A stretch of 64,000 nt of DNA from Formosa sp030427735 (GCF_051200825.1 NZ_CP195158.1:1364001-1428000); one strand, 5' to 3'. Numbered from the stretch's first letter, positions 8,052 through 17,618 are shown. Made by a program: numbers and translations. The notes: generated by a model from the letters alone, not told the origin.

Positions 8052-8939
8052 TTACGGATGTAAAACTTCGTGTACATGTTTTTTCATGTTTTCTGCCATT
8101 TTTTCGATAGGTAAATCGTCATAATCTGTGCCAAATGGATCTTCGATAGCTTCGGCAATAAGTTCTAAAGAAGCCAGAACATATAAAATAAAAGGAACGG
8201 CAAGAATTACAAAATACCCTAAAGAAAACACGTAGCCTATTGGTAGGGTTGCGACATAAACAGCAATAAATTTTTTAATGAATGCACTGTAAGAATGGGG
8301 TATAGGGGTGTTTTTAATCCGTTCGCAAGCACCGCAAATATTGGTTAGGCCTTCTAATTCGTTGTTCACAACCAGTAATTGTTCTCCAGAAATTTTTTGT
8401 TCTTTGTACAGTATGTTTGTTTTCTTAAAAATTAATGAAGCCACTTGGTTGGGACCGTGTTTTTTCTTGCTAAACGCATCGCCTAATTCGGGGTGTTCGT
8501 TTTCATCTAGCATGAAGGTAGTATAATCCGATCGTAAAAAGGCAAATAAACTTTGCAAATACATGGGAATGGCCTTTCTGTAAAAATGCCTTAAGGCTTT
8601 ATCGTCTTCATCTAAAAGCGCATTGAATTTTAAGGCCAGATTCCGACTAACATTGGTAAGTGAGCCCCATTGTTTTCGAGCTTCCCACCAGCGGTCGTAA
8701 GCAGTATTTGTTCTGAAAACCAATAATAAAGACAGCGCAAAACCTAAAAGATTGTGAACAATAGTTATGTTTTTTACCCAACTTTTTGCCGATAAATTGA
8801 AATACTCCAACTCTAAATAGGCGATGCCCGCCGAAAGGACTGCGGTTAAAATTAAGTATGGATAAAGTTTTCTTAAGGTATCGGAACGGTGAATAAAAAA
8901 AACCGCTTTAAACCATTCTTTGGGATTGTATATTTCCAT
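8052..8939 (-). CDS. Bestrophin family (RFP-TM, UPF0187) anion channel
   Basis: A 295-residue protein with the bestrophin layout. A cytoplasmic N-terminus carrying HRSDTLRKLYPYL is followed by a first helix pair, then the conserved NTAYDRWWEARKQWG segment and NVSRNLALKF. A later HSYSAFIKKF...LPIGYVFSLGYF region and the C-terminal EAIEDPFGTDYDDLP segment with LPIEKMAENM complete it. The D-P-F-G-x-D-x-x-D-L-P stretch is the family's calcium-clasp/C-terminal signature. Bacterial members form pentameric channels in the inner membrane; ion preference cannot be read here. Monocistronic by position. Confidence 0.92.
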   Translation of the reverse strand: MEIYNPKEWFKAVFFIHRSDTLRKLYPYLILTAVLSAGIAYLELEYFNLSAKSWVKNITIVHNLLGFALSLLLVFRTNTAYDRWWEARKQWGSLTNVSRNLALKFNALLDEDDKALRHFYRKAIPMYLQSLFAFLRSDYTTFMLDENEHPELGDAFSKKKHGPNQVASLIFKKTNILYKEQKISGEQLLVVNNELEGLTNICGACERIKNTPIPHSYSAFIKKFIAVYVATLPIGYVFSLGYFVILAVPFILYVLASLELIAEAIEDPFGTDYDDLPIEKMAENMKKHVHEVLHP

Positions 8940-9105
8940 AGTACAAATATAAAATCTTAAGCTTTACATTTTTAGATATTCCAAATTAAATCTAGTTAAT
9001 GAATACTAAAATAAATTACTTAAAAAGACCAATTAAATACAGTGCTTTAATCGTTTTATAAGGCGTGAAACTTGTATATTTAGTTCCTTAAATTCAGAAC
9101 AATTC

Positions 9106-12100
9106 ATGAAACAGTTTATTTATAGTGTCTTTCTTCTTTTTTTAATTCAACCCATTTTTGCACAAAACGATTGGGAAAATCCAGAGGTGTTTCAAATTAA
9201 TAGAGCGCCTGCGCATGCCACTTTGTACCCGTATTCTTCTGTAGAACGAGCATTGCAGGGTAATATTCAAGAGGAAGATTATATGCAGGTTTTAGACGGG
9301 ATGTGGAAATTTCAATATTCAGAATCGGCTTCAAAGCGTAGTACAACATTTTTTAAATCTGATTTTGATGCCAGTAGTTGGGGAGAAATTCCTGTGCCGG
9401 GCAATTGGGAATTATATGGGCATGGGGTTCCTAATTATTCTAACATGGAGTATCCGTTCGAAAAAAATCCACCGTTTATAAACGATCAACAAAATGGGGT
9501 TGGGTCTTATATTACCAATTTTTCCGTTCCAGATTCGTGGCAAGATAGGGAAGTGTATATTCAATTAGGAGCTGTAAAATCTGGATTTTATATTTGGGTA
9601 AACGGAAAGGAAGTTGGGTATAGTCAAGACTCTAAATTGCCAGCAGAATTTAATATATCGCCGTATATAAAGGCAGGCAAAAACACATTGGCTGTACAAG
9701 TTTTTAAGTTTACCGATGGCAGTTATTTGGAAGATCAGGATTTTTGGAGGTTGTCTGGCATTCAGCGCGATGTGTTATTATTTGCGCGTCCAAAAGTGCA
9801 TATTAGAGATTTTTTTGCAAAGGGAACTTTAGATGCGACGTATAGCACAGGGATATTCAATTTAGATGTTGAAGTTTTGAATACCAGTGCCAAAACTAAA
9901 GGTAGTTATATATTGTCTTATCAGCTTTTAGATGATTTGGGACAAGACGTATTGCATGAAGATACATCCTTTAAAATTAAAAAAAATGCTGAGTTTATTA
10001 AGTTTCAAGCTGAAATTCCTAAAGTGAAAACCTGGTCGGCCGAAACGCCAAACCTTTACCAGTTGGTACTGAGTTTAAAAACTGCAAGCGGAACCGGTTT
10101 AGAAAGCATCGCTACAAAAATTGGATTTAGGACTTCAGAAATTAAAAACGGTCAATTATTGGTGAATGGTCAACCTATTTTATTAAAAGGTGTAAACAGG
10201 CACGAGCACGACCCCTATTTTGGACATGTGGTTAATAAGGAAAGTATGATTGCCGATATTAAAACCATGAAACAATTTAATATTAATGCGGTTAGAACAT
10301 CGCATTATCCTAACGATCCATTGTGGTATAGTTTGTGCGACGAATACGGCTTGTATGTTTACGACGAGGCTAATATAGAATCGCACGGTATGGGCTACCA
10401 GCCAGAGCATACTTTGGCAAACAAACCCGAATGGAAAGCGGCTCATGTAGCACGTATTAGCAATATGGTAATACGCGATAAAAATCACCCGTCTATTATT
10501 GTTTGGAGTATGGGTAACGAGGCTGGTACTGGTCCTAATTTTTTAGCAGGCTATCAAGCCGTAAAGGCTTTAGACGATTCCCGACCTGTGCATTACGAGC
10601 GTGCCGAAAAATTAACCGATGTTAAAGAACGACACACCGATATTCGTGCCGATATGTATGCTTCTATAGACTTTGTGCAAAACACTTGGGTTGGAAGCGA
10701 TAGTGAGCGTCCTTTTATTTGGTGCGAATATGCACATGCTATGGGGAATAGTAGTGGAAATTTTAAAGAATATTGGGACATGGTTCGTGCCAACAGACAA
10801 GTACAAGGTGGTTTTATTTGGGATTGGATGGATCAAGGTTTAGCGAAATATGATGACAACGGCAAGCGCTATTGGGCGTATGGCGGTCATTTTGAGCCAG
10901 AAGGGATGCATCACGACGAAAATTTTTGTTTAAATGGTATTGTCGATCCCGATTTAACACCGCATCCTGGTCTTTACGAAATTAAAAAAGTATATCAGAA
11001 TATTATTTTTAAGCATTCGCAGACATCACCAGAAACAGTAACTGTTTATAACGATCACTTTTTTAAAGATTTAAACGATTATGTTGTGCGTTGGGAGTTG
11101 GTTGCCGATGGTGTTGTTAAACAAAACGGTATGTTTACGCCTACTGATGTTGCGCCGCAATCGGCTAAAGATTTTAAAATTGCGCTGATGCCATTAGATG
11201 ACGACAAAGAATATTTTTTAAATCTGTATGCACTTCAAAACACTGTTAGTTCGCCTTTAATTCCTTTTGGAACTCAGCTTGCATCAGAACAATTTCAATT
11301 ACATACTGTCGATTTAGAATGGAAATCAAAGTCAGCTGATGCTCCAATTCAATTGTCGGAATCGGCGACAGGATATTCAATTTCTGGTAATGATTTTACA
11401 GTGGATTTTTTGAAATCTACAGGCGCTTTAAATTCATATATTCTTAACGGTTATGAGTTAATTACAGCACCATTAGTACCTGATTTTTGGCGCGCCCCAA
11501 CTGATAATGATTTTGGAAACGACATGCCAAATCGTTGTAAAGTTTGGAAAACCGCTGGCGAGCATCTTAAATTAAAGACTATCAAAGCTAAGGCTATTTC
11601 TGCATCGGAAATTCTGGTTGAAACCTTGCTTGAAGTTCCGGATGTTATGGGCGAAATTAAATTAAATTATACCATTTCAGGAGATGGCGCGGTGCTTGTT
11701 GATTATCATTTCAATGCGCAAAAAAAAGATTTACCCGAAATTCCAAGAATAGGTATGCGGGTTCAACTGCCAAAAGCAGTGAATAATTTGGCGTATTACG
11801 GTCGTGGCCCTTGGGAAAATTATAATGACAGACGTACAGCTGCTTTTGTAGGTATGTACCAAACGACCGTAGCCGATGCTTATTTTGCATATAGCAGGCC
11901 TCAAGAAAATGGCCATAGAACAGATGTCCGTTGGATGAGTTTGCAAAATCATTCTGGCTTGGGACTAAAAGTACAAGCTTTAGGCACTCCAATAGAAAGC
12001 AATGTCTTGCATTATAGCACATCGGATTTAGACCCAGGAACCAAAAAGCAATTACGAACAACGGCAGATTTAAAGGAAGGTAATTTTGTAGAACTGCATA

Positions 12101-12222
12101 TAGACCATGTTATGATGGGCGTTGGTGGCGATACGAGTTGGGGAGCCAAACCCCATGCCCCGTATTTGTACTATGCCAATAAAACGTATCAGTACCGTTT
12201 TGTTTTAAGTCCGCAAAAGTAA
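9106..12222 (+). CDS. Secreted GH2 beta-galactosidase (LacZ-type)
   Basis: A 1038-residue protein with an N-terminal signal peptide (MKQFIYSVFLLFLIQPIFA). The domain order is that of large LacZ enzymes: sugar-binding jelly roll with DGMWKFQYS and PVPGNWELYGHG, Ig-like domain, TIM barrel, second Ig-like domain and C-terminal beta-galactosidase small-chain domain. The acid/base Glu472 is in WSMGNEAG and the nucleophile Glu541 in WCEYAHAMGNS. Unlike E. coli LacZ it is exported, so it probably cuts galactosides in the periplasm or at the surface. It is not adjacent to the galK-galT operon and no copy of that operon's palindrome was seen upstream. Confidence 0.93.
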   Translation: MKQFIYSVFLLFLIQPIFAQNDWENPEVFQINRAPAHATLYPYSSVERALQGNIQEEDYMQVLDGMWKFQYSESASKRSTTFFKSDFDASSWGEIPVPGNWELYGHGVPNYSNMEYPFEKNPPFINDQQNGVGSYITNFSVPDSWQDREVYIQLGAVKSGFYIWVNGKEVGYSQDSKLPAEFNISPYIKAGKNTLAVQVFKFTDGSYLEDQDFWRLSGIQRDVLLFARPKVHIRDFFAKGTLDATYSTGIFNLDVEVLNTSAKTKGSYILSYQLLDDLGQDVLHEDTSFKIKKNAEFIKFQAEIPKVKTWSAETPNLYQLVLSLKTASGTGLESIATKIGFRTSEIKNGQLLVNGQPILLKGVNRHEHDPYFGHVVNKESMIADIKTMKQFNINAVRTSHYPNDPLWYSLCDEYGLYVYDEANIESHGMGYQPEHTLANKPEWKAAHVARISNMVIRDKNHPSIIVWSMGNEAGTGPNFLAGYQAVKALDDSRPVHYERAEKLTDVKERHTDIRADMYASIDFVQNTWVGSDSERPFIWCEYAHAMGNSSGNFKEYWDMVRANRQVQGGFIWDWMDQGLAKYDDNGKRYWAYGGHFEPEGMHHDENFCLNGIVDPDLTPHPGLYEIKKVYQNIIFKHSQTSPETVTVYNDHFFKDLNDYVVRWELVADGVVKQNGMFTPTDVAPQSAKDFKIALMPLDDDKEYFLNLYALQNTVSSPLIPFGTQLASEQFQLHTVDLEWKSKSADAPIQLSESATGYSISGNDFTVDFLKSTGALNSYILNGYELITAPLVPDFWRAPTDNDFGNDMPNRCKVWKTAGEHLKLKTIKAKAISASEILVETLLEVPDVMGEIKLNYTISGDGAVLVDYHFNAQKKDLPEIPRIGMRVQLPKAVNNLAYYGRGPWENYNDRRTAAFVGMYQTTVADAYFAYSRPQENGHRTDVRWMSLQNHSGLGLKVQALGTPIESNVLHYSTSDLDPGTKKQLRTTADLKEGNFVELHIDHVMMGVGGDTSWGAKPHAPYLYYANKTYQYRFVLSPQK

Positions 12223-12226
12223 AAAA

Positions 12227-12266
12227 TAAAAAAGCCACGATATTGTTTAGAAATCGTGGCTTTTTT
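12227..12266. terminator. Bidirectional terminator between convergent genes
   Basis: GCCACGAT (12234-12241) pairs with ATCGTGGC (12253-12260). It is flanked by an A-run on the left and a T-run on the right, so it can serve both the GH2 gene and the membrane protein on the other strand. Confidence 0.85.
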
Positions 12267-12285
12267 GATGGTGTATTTATTGTAA

Positions 12286-12912
12286 TTACATTGGCATAAG
12301 GCCGCCGCTATAAAGCACAAAAAGTGCTAAAGGTAACGCAATAGCCAAAGCAATAAGTGTAGGTTTTACCCAATCTTTTTTATGGTATTTAAATGTTTTG
12401 CCTAAGTAGCTGTTCCAAAAATATTCGGTTAAAATGAAACCTCCCAAAACATTTATAACAATAGAAATATTAGTGCCAATATTAAATATCGACATTAACG
12501 CCACAGGAACAAAAGCATATAATATACAGAACAACAATACCAACGACCTTGCTTTGCTATGTCCTGTTTGTTTAAAGTTATACATGAGTAAAGCACCACC
12601 AAATATGGTTGAAAAAAATAGCGAAAACATGAGTATAAGGCGTTTAGAATGTAACACAGGTAATTGATCAGTCTGTGTCGTGCTAAACGGTTTAGAGTTG
12701 TTTTCTTGTGCTATAGTCTTGTTTTTTTCTTGTTGACTGCTTAGGGTTTTATGGATTTGCAATAACGTATCGTTAGTGTGCGCTCTCGATATTAGAATGT
12801 CTACGGCTGTAAGACGTGCTTCGTCTGTATAAATCTCTTCGTTAAGCGCAATGGCTTCAAGTTCGTTATTGTTTTTCTTACTAAATCGGTCTTTAAAAAT
12901 ATTATCGGTCAT
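12286..12912 (-). CDS. Uncharacterised membrane protein
   Basis: A 208-residue protein not recognised as a named family. The first about 85 residues are soluble, charged and partly helical (ELEAIALNEEIYTDEARLTA). The rest has four hydrophobic segments separated by basic turns (KARSL, KYHKKDWVKP). The soluble part resembles short regions seen ahead of membrane domains in other Flavobacteriaceae proteins, but no activity can be inferred. It shares a bidirectional terminator with the GH2 gene and stands 64 bp from the YdeI gene, which reads the same way. Confidence 0.65.
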   Translation of the reverse strand: MTDNIFKDRFSKKNNNELEAIALNEEIYTDEARLTAVDILISRAHTNDTLLQIHKTLSSQQEKNKTIAQENNSKPFSTTQTDQLPVLHSKRLILMFSLFFSTIFGGALLMYNFKQTGHSKARSLVLLFCILYAFVPVALMSIFNIGTNISIVINVLGGFILTEYFWNSYLGKTFKYHKKDWVKPTLIALAIALPLALFVLYSGGLMPM

Positions 12913-12976
12913 TATCTAAAAAAATATAGCTTTTAAGTGGCGCAAAATCTTTGCTACGATAAAAGCATGCAAAAAA

Positions 12977-13573
12977 TTAACAGTTTTTGTATTTGTCGTT
13001 TAGGCCTACACCTTTTAAAATCATAGGCGTTATTTTTTCTAATCGACTTTGTTTTGTAGCGTCGCGTTTTGCAGAAGAAATGTATTCGGCATATTCGCGT
13101 TGTTTGTAAGGCGACAACGCTTTAAATTGTGCGTTTAATTCGGATTGTGTTTTTAATACGTCGCTTAACAGTTTAGGAAGTGCTACTGAAGTTCCTTTTT
13201 TTTCGGGTTTTATTTCCTTACCGAGTTTTTGATTTTCAATCGCTTCTTTGGTGTAAGCCAATACGGCTTCTTTATTGATGTCTGAAAGCGATGAAAACCG
13301 CATTTGTCTTAGGCCTTTGGTTTTGTCTTGCGCCTGCTCTAAAAGTTGATGCTCGTCTTTTAAAAAGACACCATTAAAAAACCAAATGCCAAAATGATGT
13401 TTAAAAGCACCCAGACCCACGACGTTTTTTCCGTTTATGTTGTATACAGGAGCGCTCCATTTAAAGGCTTCTTCGAGTTCAGTAGAAATAAAAATAGAGC
13501 GTAGTAGCGTTAAAGCCTCCGTCCAAGTATCGTGGCCTTCAATATACGCTTCAACCGAATCGAATTTTTTCAT
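12977..13573 (-). CDS. YdeI/OmdA-family protein (DUF1801 plus OmdA domain)
   Basis: A 198-residue protein. Residues 1-115 form a DUF1801 (YdhG-like) alpha/beta domain with AFKWSAPVYNINGKNVVGLGAF and HFGIWFFNG. The C-terminal 60 residues (SPYKQREYAEYISSAKRDATK and RLEKITPMI) match the OmdA/YdeI helical domain. Homologues have been linked to bacteriocin or peptide-stress protection, but a mechanism is not established. The lone ATG start puts the YIEGH motif close to the N-terminus as usual. Cytoplasmic, probably monocistronic. Confidence 0.85.
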   Translation of the reverse strand: MKKFDSVEAYIEGHDTWTEALTLLRSIFISTELEEAFKWSAPVYNINGKNVVGLGAFKHHFGIWFFNGVFLKDEHQLLEQAQDKTKGLRQMRFSSLSDINKEAVLAYTKEAIENQKLGKEIKPEKKGTSVALPKLLSDVLKTQSELNAQFKALSPYKQREYAEYISSAKRDATKQSRLEKITPMILKGVGLNDKYKNC

Positions 13574-13632
13574 TTAGTAATTGTTAATAGGGGTTTAAAG
13601 ATACGTATTTTAAAGCTTATATGTATAGGCTG

Positions 13633-14868
13633 TTATTTTTGGGCCACTAGTTCGGCTATTTTGCAAATTACTTCGGTTGCTTTTATCATACTTTCTACTG
13701 GTACGTATTCGTAACGCCCATGGAAGTTGTGTCCGCCAGCAAAAATATTAGGGCAAGGCAATCCCATATAACTCAATTGCGAACCATCCGTACCACCGCG
13801 AATGGCTTTAATGTTTGGGGTAATACCCACGGCTTTCATGGCTTTTTCGGCTACTTCCACAATATGCATTACAGGTTCTACCTTTTCTTTCATATTGTAA
13901 TATTGGTCTTTAATGTCTATGCTAACAACTTCTCGTTCGTATTGTGCATTAAGCTCGTCGGTTAGCTTTTGCATGACTTCTTTGCGGGCTTCAAAATGAT
14001 TTTTATCGTGGTCGCGAATAATGTATTGTAGTGTGGTTTCTTCAACATCACCTTTTATATCAGTTAGATGGAAGAATCCTTGGTAGCCATCGGTATGTTC
14101 TGGCGTTTCTAAACGCGGTAAGGAGTTGATAAATTCTGTAGCGATATACATCGAGTTTACCATTTTACCTTTGGCGTAGCCTGGGTGTACAATTTTTCCT
14201 TTTACTTTAACTTTTGCTCCAGCGGCATTAAAATTCTCGTATTCCAATTCGCCAATTTCGCTGCCATCCATGGTGTAAGCCCAGTCGGCGCCAAATTTTT
14301 TAACATCGAATTTATGGGCACCGCGACCAATTTCTTCGTCAGGTGTAAAGCCTATACGAATGTTACCGTGTTTAATTTCTGGGTGTTGTATTAAATATTC
14401 CATGGCCGAAACAATTTCAGTAATTCCGGCTTTATCGTCAGCCCCTAACAGGGTCGTGCCATCGGTAGTGATTAAGGTTTGGCCTTTATATTGCAGTAAG
14501 TCTTCGAAATAATCTGGCGATAAAATGATATTTTCATCGGCGTTTAAAATGATATCTTTTCCGTTATAGTGCTCTATAATCTGCGGTTTTACATTGGCAC
14601 CTGTAAAATCTGGAGAGGTATCGAAATGCGAAATAAATCCTATGGTTGGCACCTCGTGTTCTACATTACTTGGTAGCGTTGCCATAATGTAGGCATTCTC
14701 GTCTATAGTCACATCTGTTAGGCCAATAGTTTTTAATTCTTCTACTAACGCATTGGCTAAATCCCATTGTTTTTTTGTGCTTGGGGTTGTGTTGCTTTCC
14801 GGGTCCGATTCGGTATCGACGGTTACGTAGCTAATGAAACGATTTATAAGGTGTTGTTTGTTTATCAT
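13633..14868 (-). CDS. pepT: Peptidase T (tripeptide aminopeptidase)
   Basis: A 411-residue M20 dizinc peptidase. The metal and catalytic residues stand in order: His and Asp in GFISHFDTSPDF, the bridging Asp in LGADDKAGI, the Glu pair in TPDEEIGRGAHKF, an Asp in YTMDGSEIGELE, and the last His in GGHNFHGRYEYVP. GGTDGSQLSYMGLPCPN is also typical of PepT. It removes the N-terminal residue from tripeptides in the cytoplasm. The start at 14868 (MINKQHLINRF) fits the family; the ATG seven codons upstream adds an unrelated extension. It is divergent from pyrD. Confidence 0.93.
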   Translation of the reverse strand: MINKQHLINRFISYVTVDTESDPESNTTPSTKKQWDLANALVEELKTIGLTDVTIDENAYIMATLPSNVEHEVPTIGFISHFDTSPDFTGANVKPQIIEHYNGKDIILNADENIILSPDYFEDLLQYKGQTLITTDGTTLLGADDKAGITEIVSAMEYLIQHPEIKHGNIRIGFTPDEEIGRGAHKFDVKKFGADWAYTMDGSEIGELEYENFNAAGAKVKVKGKIVHPGYAKGKMVNSMYIATEFINSLPRLETPEHTDGYQGFFHLTDIKGDVEETTLQYIIRDHDKNHFEARKEVMQKLTDELNAQYEREVVSIDIKDQYYNMKEKVEPVMHIVEVAEKAMKAVGITPNIKAIRGGTDGSQLSYMGLPCPNIFAGGHNFHGRYEYVPVESMIKATEVICKIAELVAQK

Positions 14869-14922
14869 GCGGGGTAAGATTTTACACAAAAGTACTATTA
14901 AAAATTATTTATGCTTTTTGAA

Positions 14923-14953
14923 TTGGATGATTTTTTAATTAAAAGTATTTTTG
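14923..14953 (+). promoter_or_regulatory. pyrD promoter (TTG-N20-TATTTTTG)
   Basis: TTG at 14923-14925 and TATTTTTG at 14946-14953 fit the Bacteroidota -33/-7 consensus with a 20-nt spacer. Transcription would start around 14960, leaving a very short leader before the pyrD ATG at 14970. Confidence 0.7.
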
Positions 14954-14969
14954 CACAAATAATCGCTAG

Positions 14970-16004
14970 ATGTATAAATTACTAATACGCCCATTGTTTT
15001 TTAAATGCGATCCAGAACGTGTACACCATTTTACGTTTTCCATGGTTCGTTTTTTATCTAAAATTCCATTAATACCCAGTTTGTTTAGAGCCTTATTTAC
15101 TATTGAAGATAAGCGCTTACACACCAAAGTTTTTGGTTTAACGTTTAAAAACCCGGTTGGATTAGCAGCTGGATTCGATAAGAATGCTGTGCTGTATAAT
15201 GAGCTGGCTAATTTTGGTTTCGGATTTATAGAAATCGGTACAGTAACTCCAGTAGGACAGGAGGGAAACCCTAAAAAGAGAATTTTTAGACTGTTAGAAG
15301 ATCAGGGCTTGATAAACCGTATGGGGTTTAATAATGAAGGTGTAGAGGCTGCAATCAGCCAATTAAAAAAGAATAAGAAGAAACTTTTAATAGGCGGGAA
15401 TATTGGTAAAAATACTCAGACCGCCCCAGAAAATTATACAGCAGATTATTTAGCTTGCTTTAACGCTTTGCATCCGTATGTCGATTATTTTGTATTGAAT
15501 GTAAGTTGCCCTAATGTGGGGAGCCATGCCAAATTAAATGATAAAGATTATTTGTTGGAATTGATTCAAACGGTTAAAACAGCCAATAATTCGTTCAAAA
15601 TTCAGAAACCGATTTTATTAAAAATTGCACCAGATTTAAATACGGTACAATTAGATGAAATTATAGAGTTGGTTAACGAAACCCAGTTAGACGGCGTTAT
15701 AGCCTCTAACACGTCTGTAGATAGAAGTGATTTAAAAACACCAACCCAAACATTGGAAGCTATTGGTAATGGCGGTTTAAGCGGCCAACCAATAAAGGAT
15801 AAAAGCACAAAAGTGATTCGGTACTTAAGCGAAAAAAGCAATAAGGCCTTTCCTATAATTGGTGTGGGTGGCATTCATTCTGCCAAAGATGCTCTGGAAA
15901 AGTTAGATGCAGGTGCTACTTTGGTACAAATTTATACCGGATTTATTTATGAAGGCCCATCGTTAATCAAGCAAATTAATAAGGCTATTTTAAAACGAAA
16001 ATAA
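14970..16004 (+). CDS. pyrD: Quinone-type dihydroorotate dehydrogenase (class 2 layout)
   Basis: A 344-residue FMN enzyme of pyrimidine synthesis that oxidises dihydroorotate to orotate. It has the class 2 N-terminal membrane helix pair (about 1-45), then NPVGLAAGFDKN, the EIGTVTPVGQEGNPKKRIFR strand, INRMGFNNEG, and the FMN-phosphate motifs GNGGLSGQP and GVGGI. The active-site loop reads LNVSCPNVG, placing Cys180 where class 2 enzymes usually have Ser; Cys is the base of class 1 enzymes. It is followed after 4 bp by the LysE gene, so the two are probably cotranscribed. Confidence 0.93.
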   Translation: MYKLLIRPLFFKCDPERVHHFTFSMVRFLSKIPLIPSLFRALFTIEDKRLHTKVFGLTFKNPVGLAAGFDKNAVLYNELANFGFGFIEIGTVTPVGQEGNPKKRIFRLLEDQGLINRMGFNNEGVEAAISQLKKNKKKLLIGGNIGKNTQTAPENYTADYLACFNALHPYVDYFVLNVSCPNVGSHAKLNDKDYLLELIQTVKTANNSFKIQKPILLKIAPDLNTVQLDEIIELVNETQLDGVIASNTSVDRSDLKTPTQTLEAIGNGGLSGQPIKDKSTKVIRYLSEKSNKAFPIIGVGGIHSAKDALEKLDAGATLVQIYTGFIYEGPSLIKQINKAILKRK

Positions 16005-16008
16005 AACA

Positions 16009-16635
16009 TTGAATGTAGATGTTTTAATATCGTTTGCCTTAGCTACAGCGGCTTTAGCCATAGCGCCAGGGCCAGACAATATTTATGTGCTCATGCAGAG
16101 TTTAACCCATGGTAAAACCTCTGGTTTAGCAACAGTAGCAGGGTTAATTACAGGATGTTTGGTGCATACCACTTTAGTGGCTTTTGGTATTTCGGCAGTT
16201 ATTAAACAATCCGACTTGCTTTTTTTCGGTATTAAATTATTTGGAGCTGGATATTTGTTGTTTTTAGCATATAAGGTTTTTAAAAGTCCTGCGGACGTTT
16301 TATTGTCTAGAGATACGGTGCCTCAAAAAAGTTTAATGCAATTGTTTAAGCAAGGGTTTATAATGAATGTTTTAAATCCAAAAGTATCCATTTTCTTTCT
16401 CGCTTTTTTTCCAGGGTTTTTATTCAGTTCGCAGTTAAGCACCGTACTACAGTTTTACATCTTAGGGTTGGTGTTTATGGGGGTGTCTTTTATTATTTTT
16501 TCAGGTATTGCCTTTTTGGCGGGCAGCATATCAACGTATTTAAAACAGCATCAAGGTGTGGGGGTGGTCTTAAAATGGTTGCAAATTGTTGTGTTTGTAT
16601 CGATTGCAGTTTTCATTCTGCTTTCAGAAAAATAA
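16009..16635 (+). CDS. LysE/RhtB family exporter
   Basis: A 208-residue inner-membrane protein with six hydrophobic segments. The family signature is IAPGPDNIYVLMQSLTHGKTSGL near the N-terminus (shortened here to its first part, APGPDN) with VLNPKVSIFFLAFFP in the middle. LysE/RhtB proteins export amino acids or their derivatives. The start is a TTG at 16009 because no ATG lies near the N-terminus and the first helix begins directly after it. It follows pyrD by 4 bp. Confidence 0.9.
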   Translation: MNVDVLISFALATAALAIAPGPDNIYVLMQSLTHGKTSGLATVAGLITGCLVHTTLVAFGISAVIKQSDLLFFGIKLFGAGYLLFLAYKVFKSPADVLLSRDTVPQKSLMQLFKQGFIMNVLNPKVSIFFLAFFPGFLFSSQLSTVLQFYILGLVFMGVSFIIFSGIAFLAGSISTYLKQHQGVGVVLKWLQIVVFVSIAVFILLSEK

Positions 16636-16667
16636 TAGTATTTTTATCCTATAAATTTTAAGTATTC

Positions 16668-17531
16668 ATGACCAAAGGAGTTAAAGTAATCGAATGTCCG
16701 CGAGATGCCATGCAAGGCATTAAAGCATTTATACCCACCGAGCGTAAGGTGCAGTACATTCAATCGCTTTTACGCGTAGGTTTTGATACTATAGATTTTG
16801 GAAGTTTTGTGTCGCCAAAAGCTATTCCGCAAATGGTAGATACAGCCGAAGTACTTGCTCGTTTAGACTTATCTAAAACAAGTAGTAAATTGTTAGCTAT
16901 AATTGCAAATGTTCGTGGTGCCGAAGACGCGTGTCAGCATCAAGCGATAGATTATTTAGGTTATCCGTTTTCGATTTCTGAAAATTTTCAGATGCGTAAT
17001 ACCCATAAAACTATCGCGCAATCTGTAGAGACTTTGCAGCATATTTTAAATTTAGCCGATGCACACAACAAAGAGGTTGTGGTTTATATTTCGATGGGGT
17101 TTGGTAATCCTTATGGCGACCCGTGGGATGTGGATATTGTTGCCTATTGGACGGAGCAATTGAGTAGTATGGGCGTGAAAATTTTGTCGTTAAGCGATAC
17201 TGTAGGCACTTCTAACCCTGAAAATATTTCGTATTTATTTTCGAATTTAATACCACAATATCCGCAGATTGAATTTGGAGCCCATTTGCATACTGCACCA
17301 CAAGCTTGGTTCGAAAAGGTGGATGCTGCTTATAAGGCAGGATGTAAGCGTTTTGATGGGGCAATTCAAGGGTTCGGAGGCTGTCCGATGGCTAAAGATG
17401 AACTTGTTGGAAACATGCCTACCGAGAAGTTATTATCGTATTTTACAGCCAAACAAGACAATGCGCTAAATGCCTTAAGTTTTGAAAGTGCGCATAACGA
17501 GGCTACAAAACTATTTTCGGTTTATCATTAA
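16668..17531 (+). CDS. Hydroxymethylglutaryl-CoA lyase
   Basis: A 287-residue TIM-barrel enzyme that cleaves HMG-CoA into acetoacetate and acetyl-CoA at the end of leucine breakdown. The signature begins ECPRDAMQGIKAFIPTE with the catalytic Arg of the P-R-D motif. Metal and active-site stretches follow: DTIDFGSFVSP, SLSDTVG, FGAHLHT with two metal-binding His, and GFGGCPMAKDELVGN carrying the catalytic Cys. The early GFDTIDFGSFVSPKA motif is typical of Flavobacteriaceae lyases. It follows the LysE gene in the same orientation after 32 bp. Confidence 0.92.
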   Translation: MTKGVKVIECPRDAMQGIKAFIPTERKVQYIQSLLRVGFDTIDFGSFVSPKAIPQMVDTAEVLARLDLSKTSSKLLAIIANVRGAEDACQHQAIDYLGYPFSISENFQMRNTHKTIAQSVETLQHILNLADAHNKEVVVYISMGFGNPYGDPWDVDIVAYWTEQLSSMGVKILSLSDTVGTSNPENISYLFSNLIPQYPQIEFGAHLHTAPQAWFEKVDAAYKAGCKRFDGAIQGFGGCPMAKDELVGNMPTEKLLSYFTAKQDNALNALSFESAHNEATKLFSVYH

Positions 17532-17559
17532 ACTTGTTTAAAATTCTAAAGCCTAGCGT

Positions 17560-17591
17560 TTGAAACTTAAAATTTTCGCGGTATAAATTTG
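17560..17591 (+). promoter_or_regulatory. Upstream promoter P1 (TTG-N21-TAAATTTG)
   Basis: TTG at 17560-17562 and TAAATTTG at 17584-17591 fit the -33/-7 pattern with a 21-nt spacer. Its -7 box ends with the TTG that serves as the -33 box of the next promoter. Confidence 0.5.
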
Positions 17592-17618
17592 GTAAACGCA
17601 TTCTCATCTTTACTTTTG
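17589..17618 (+). promoter_or_regulatory. Downstream promoter P2 (TTG-N19-TACTTTTG)
   Basis: TTG at 17589-17591 and TACTTTTG at 17611-17618 match the consensus with a 19-nt spacer. The start would be near 17625, about 195 nt ahead of the HTTM gene, so the mRNA has a long leader or there is a small RNA in between. Confidence 0.6.

Noticed and set aside
8940..9105. gal-type operator ahead of the GH2 beta-galactosidase
   Set aside because: No AAAAGTA-N5-TACTTTT or palindrome was found there; the GH2 gene is probably not controlled by the Nudix regulator.
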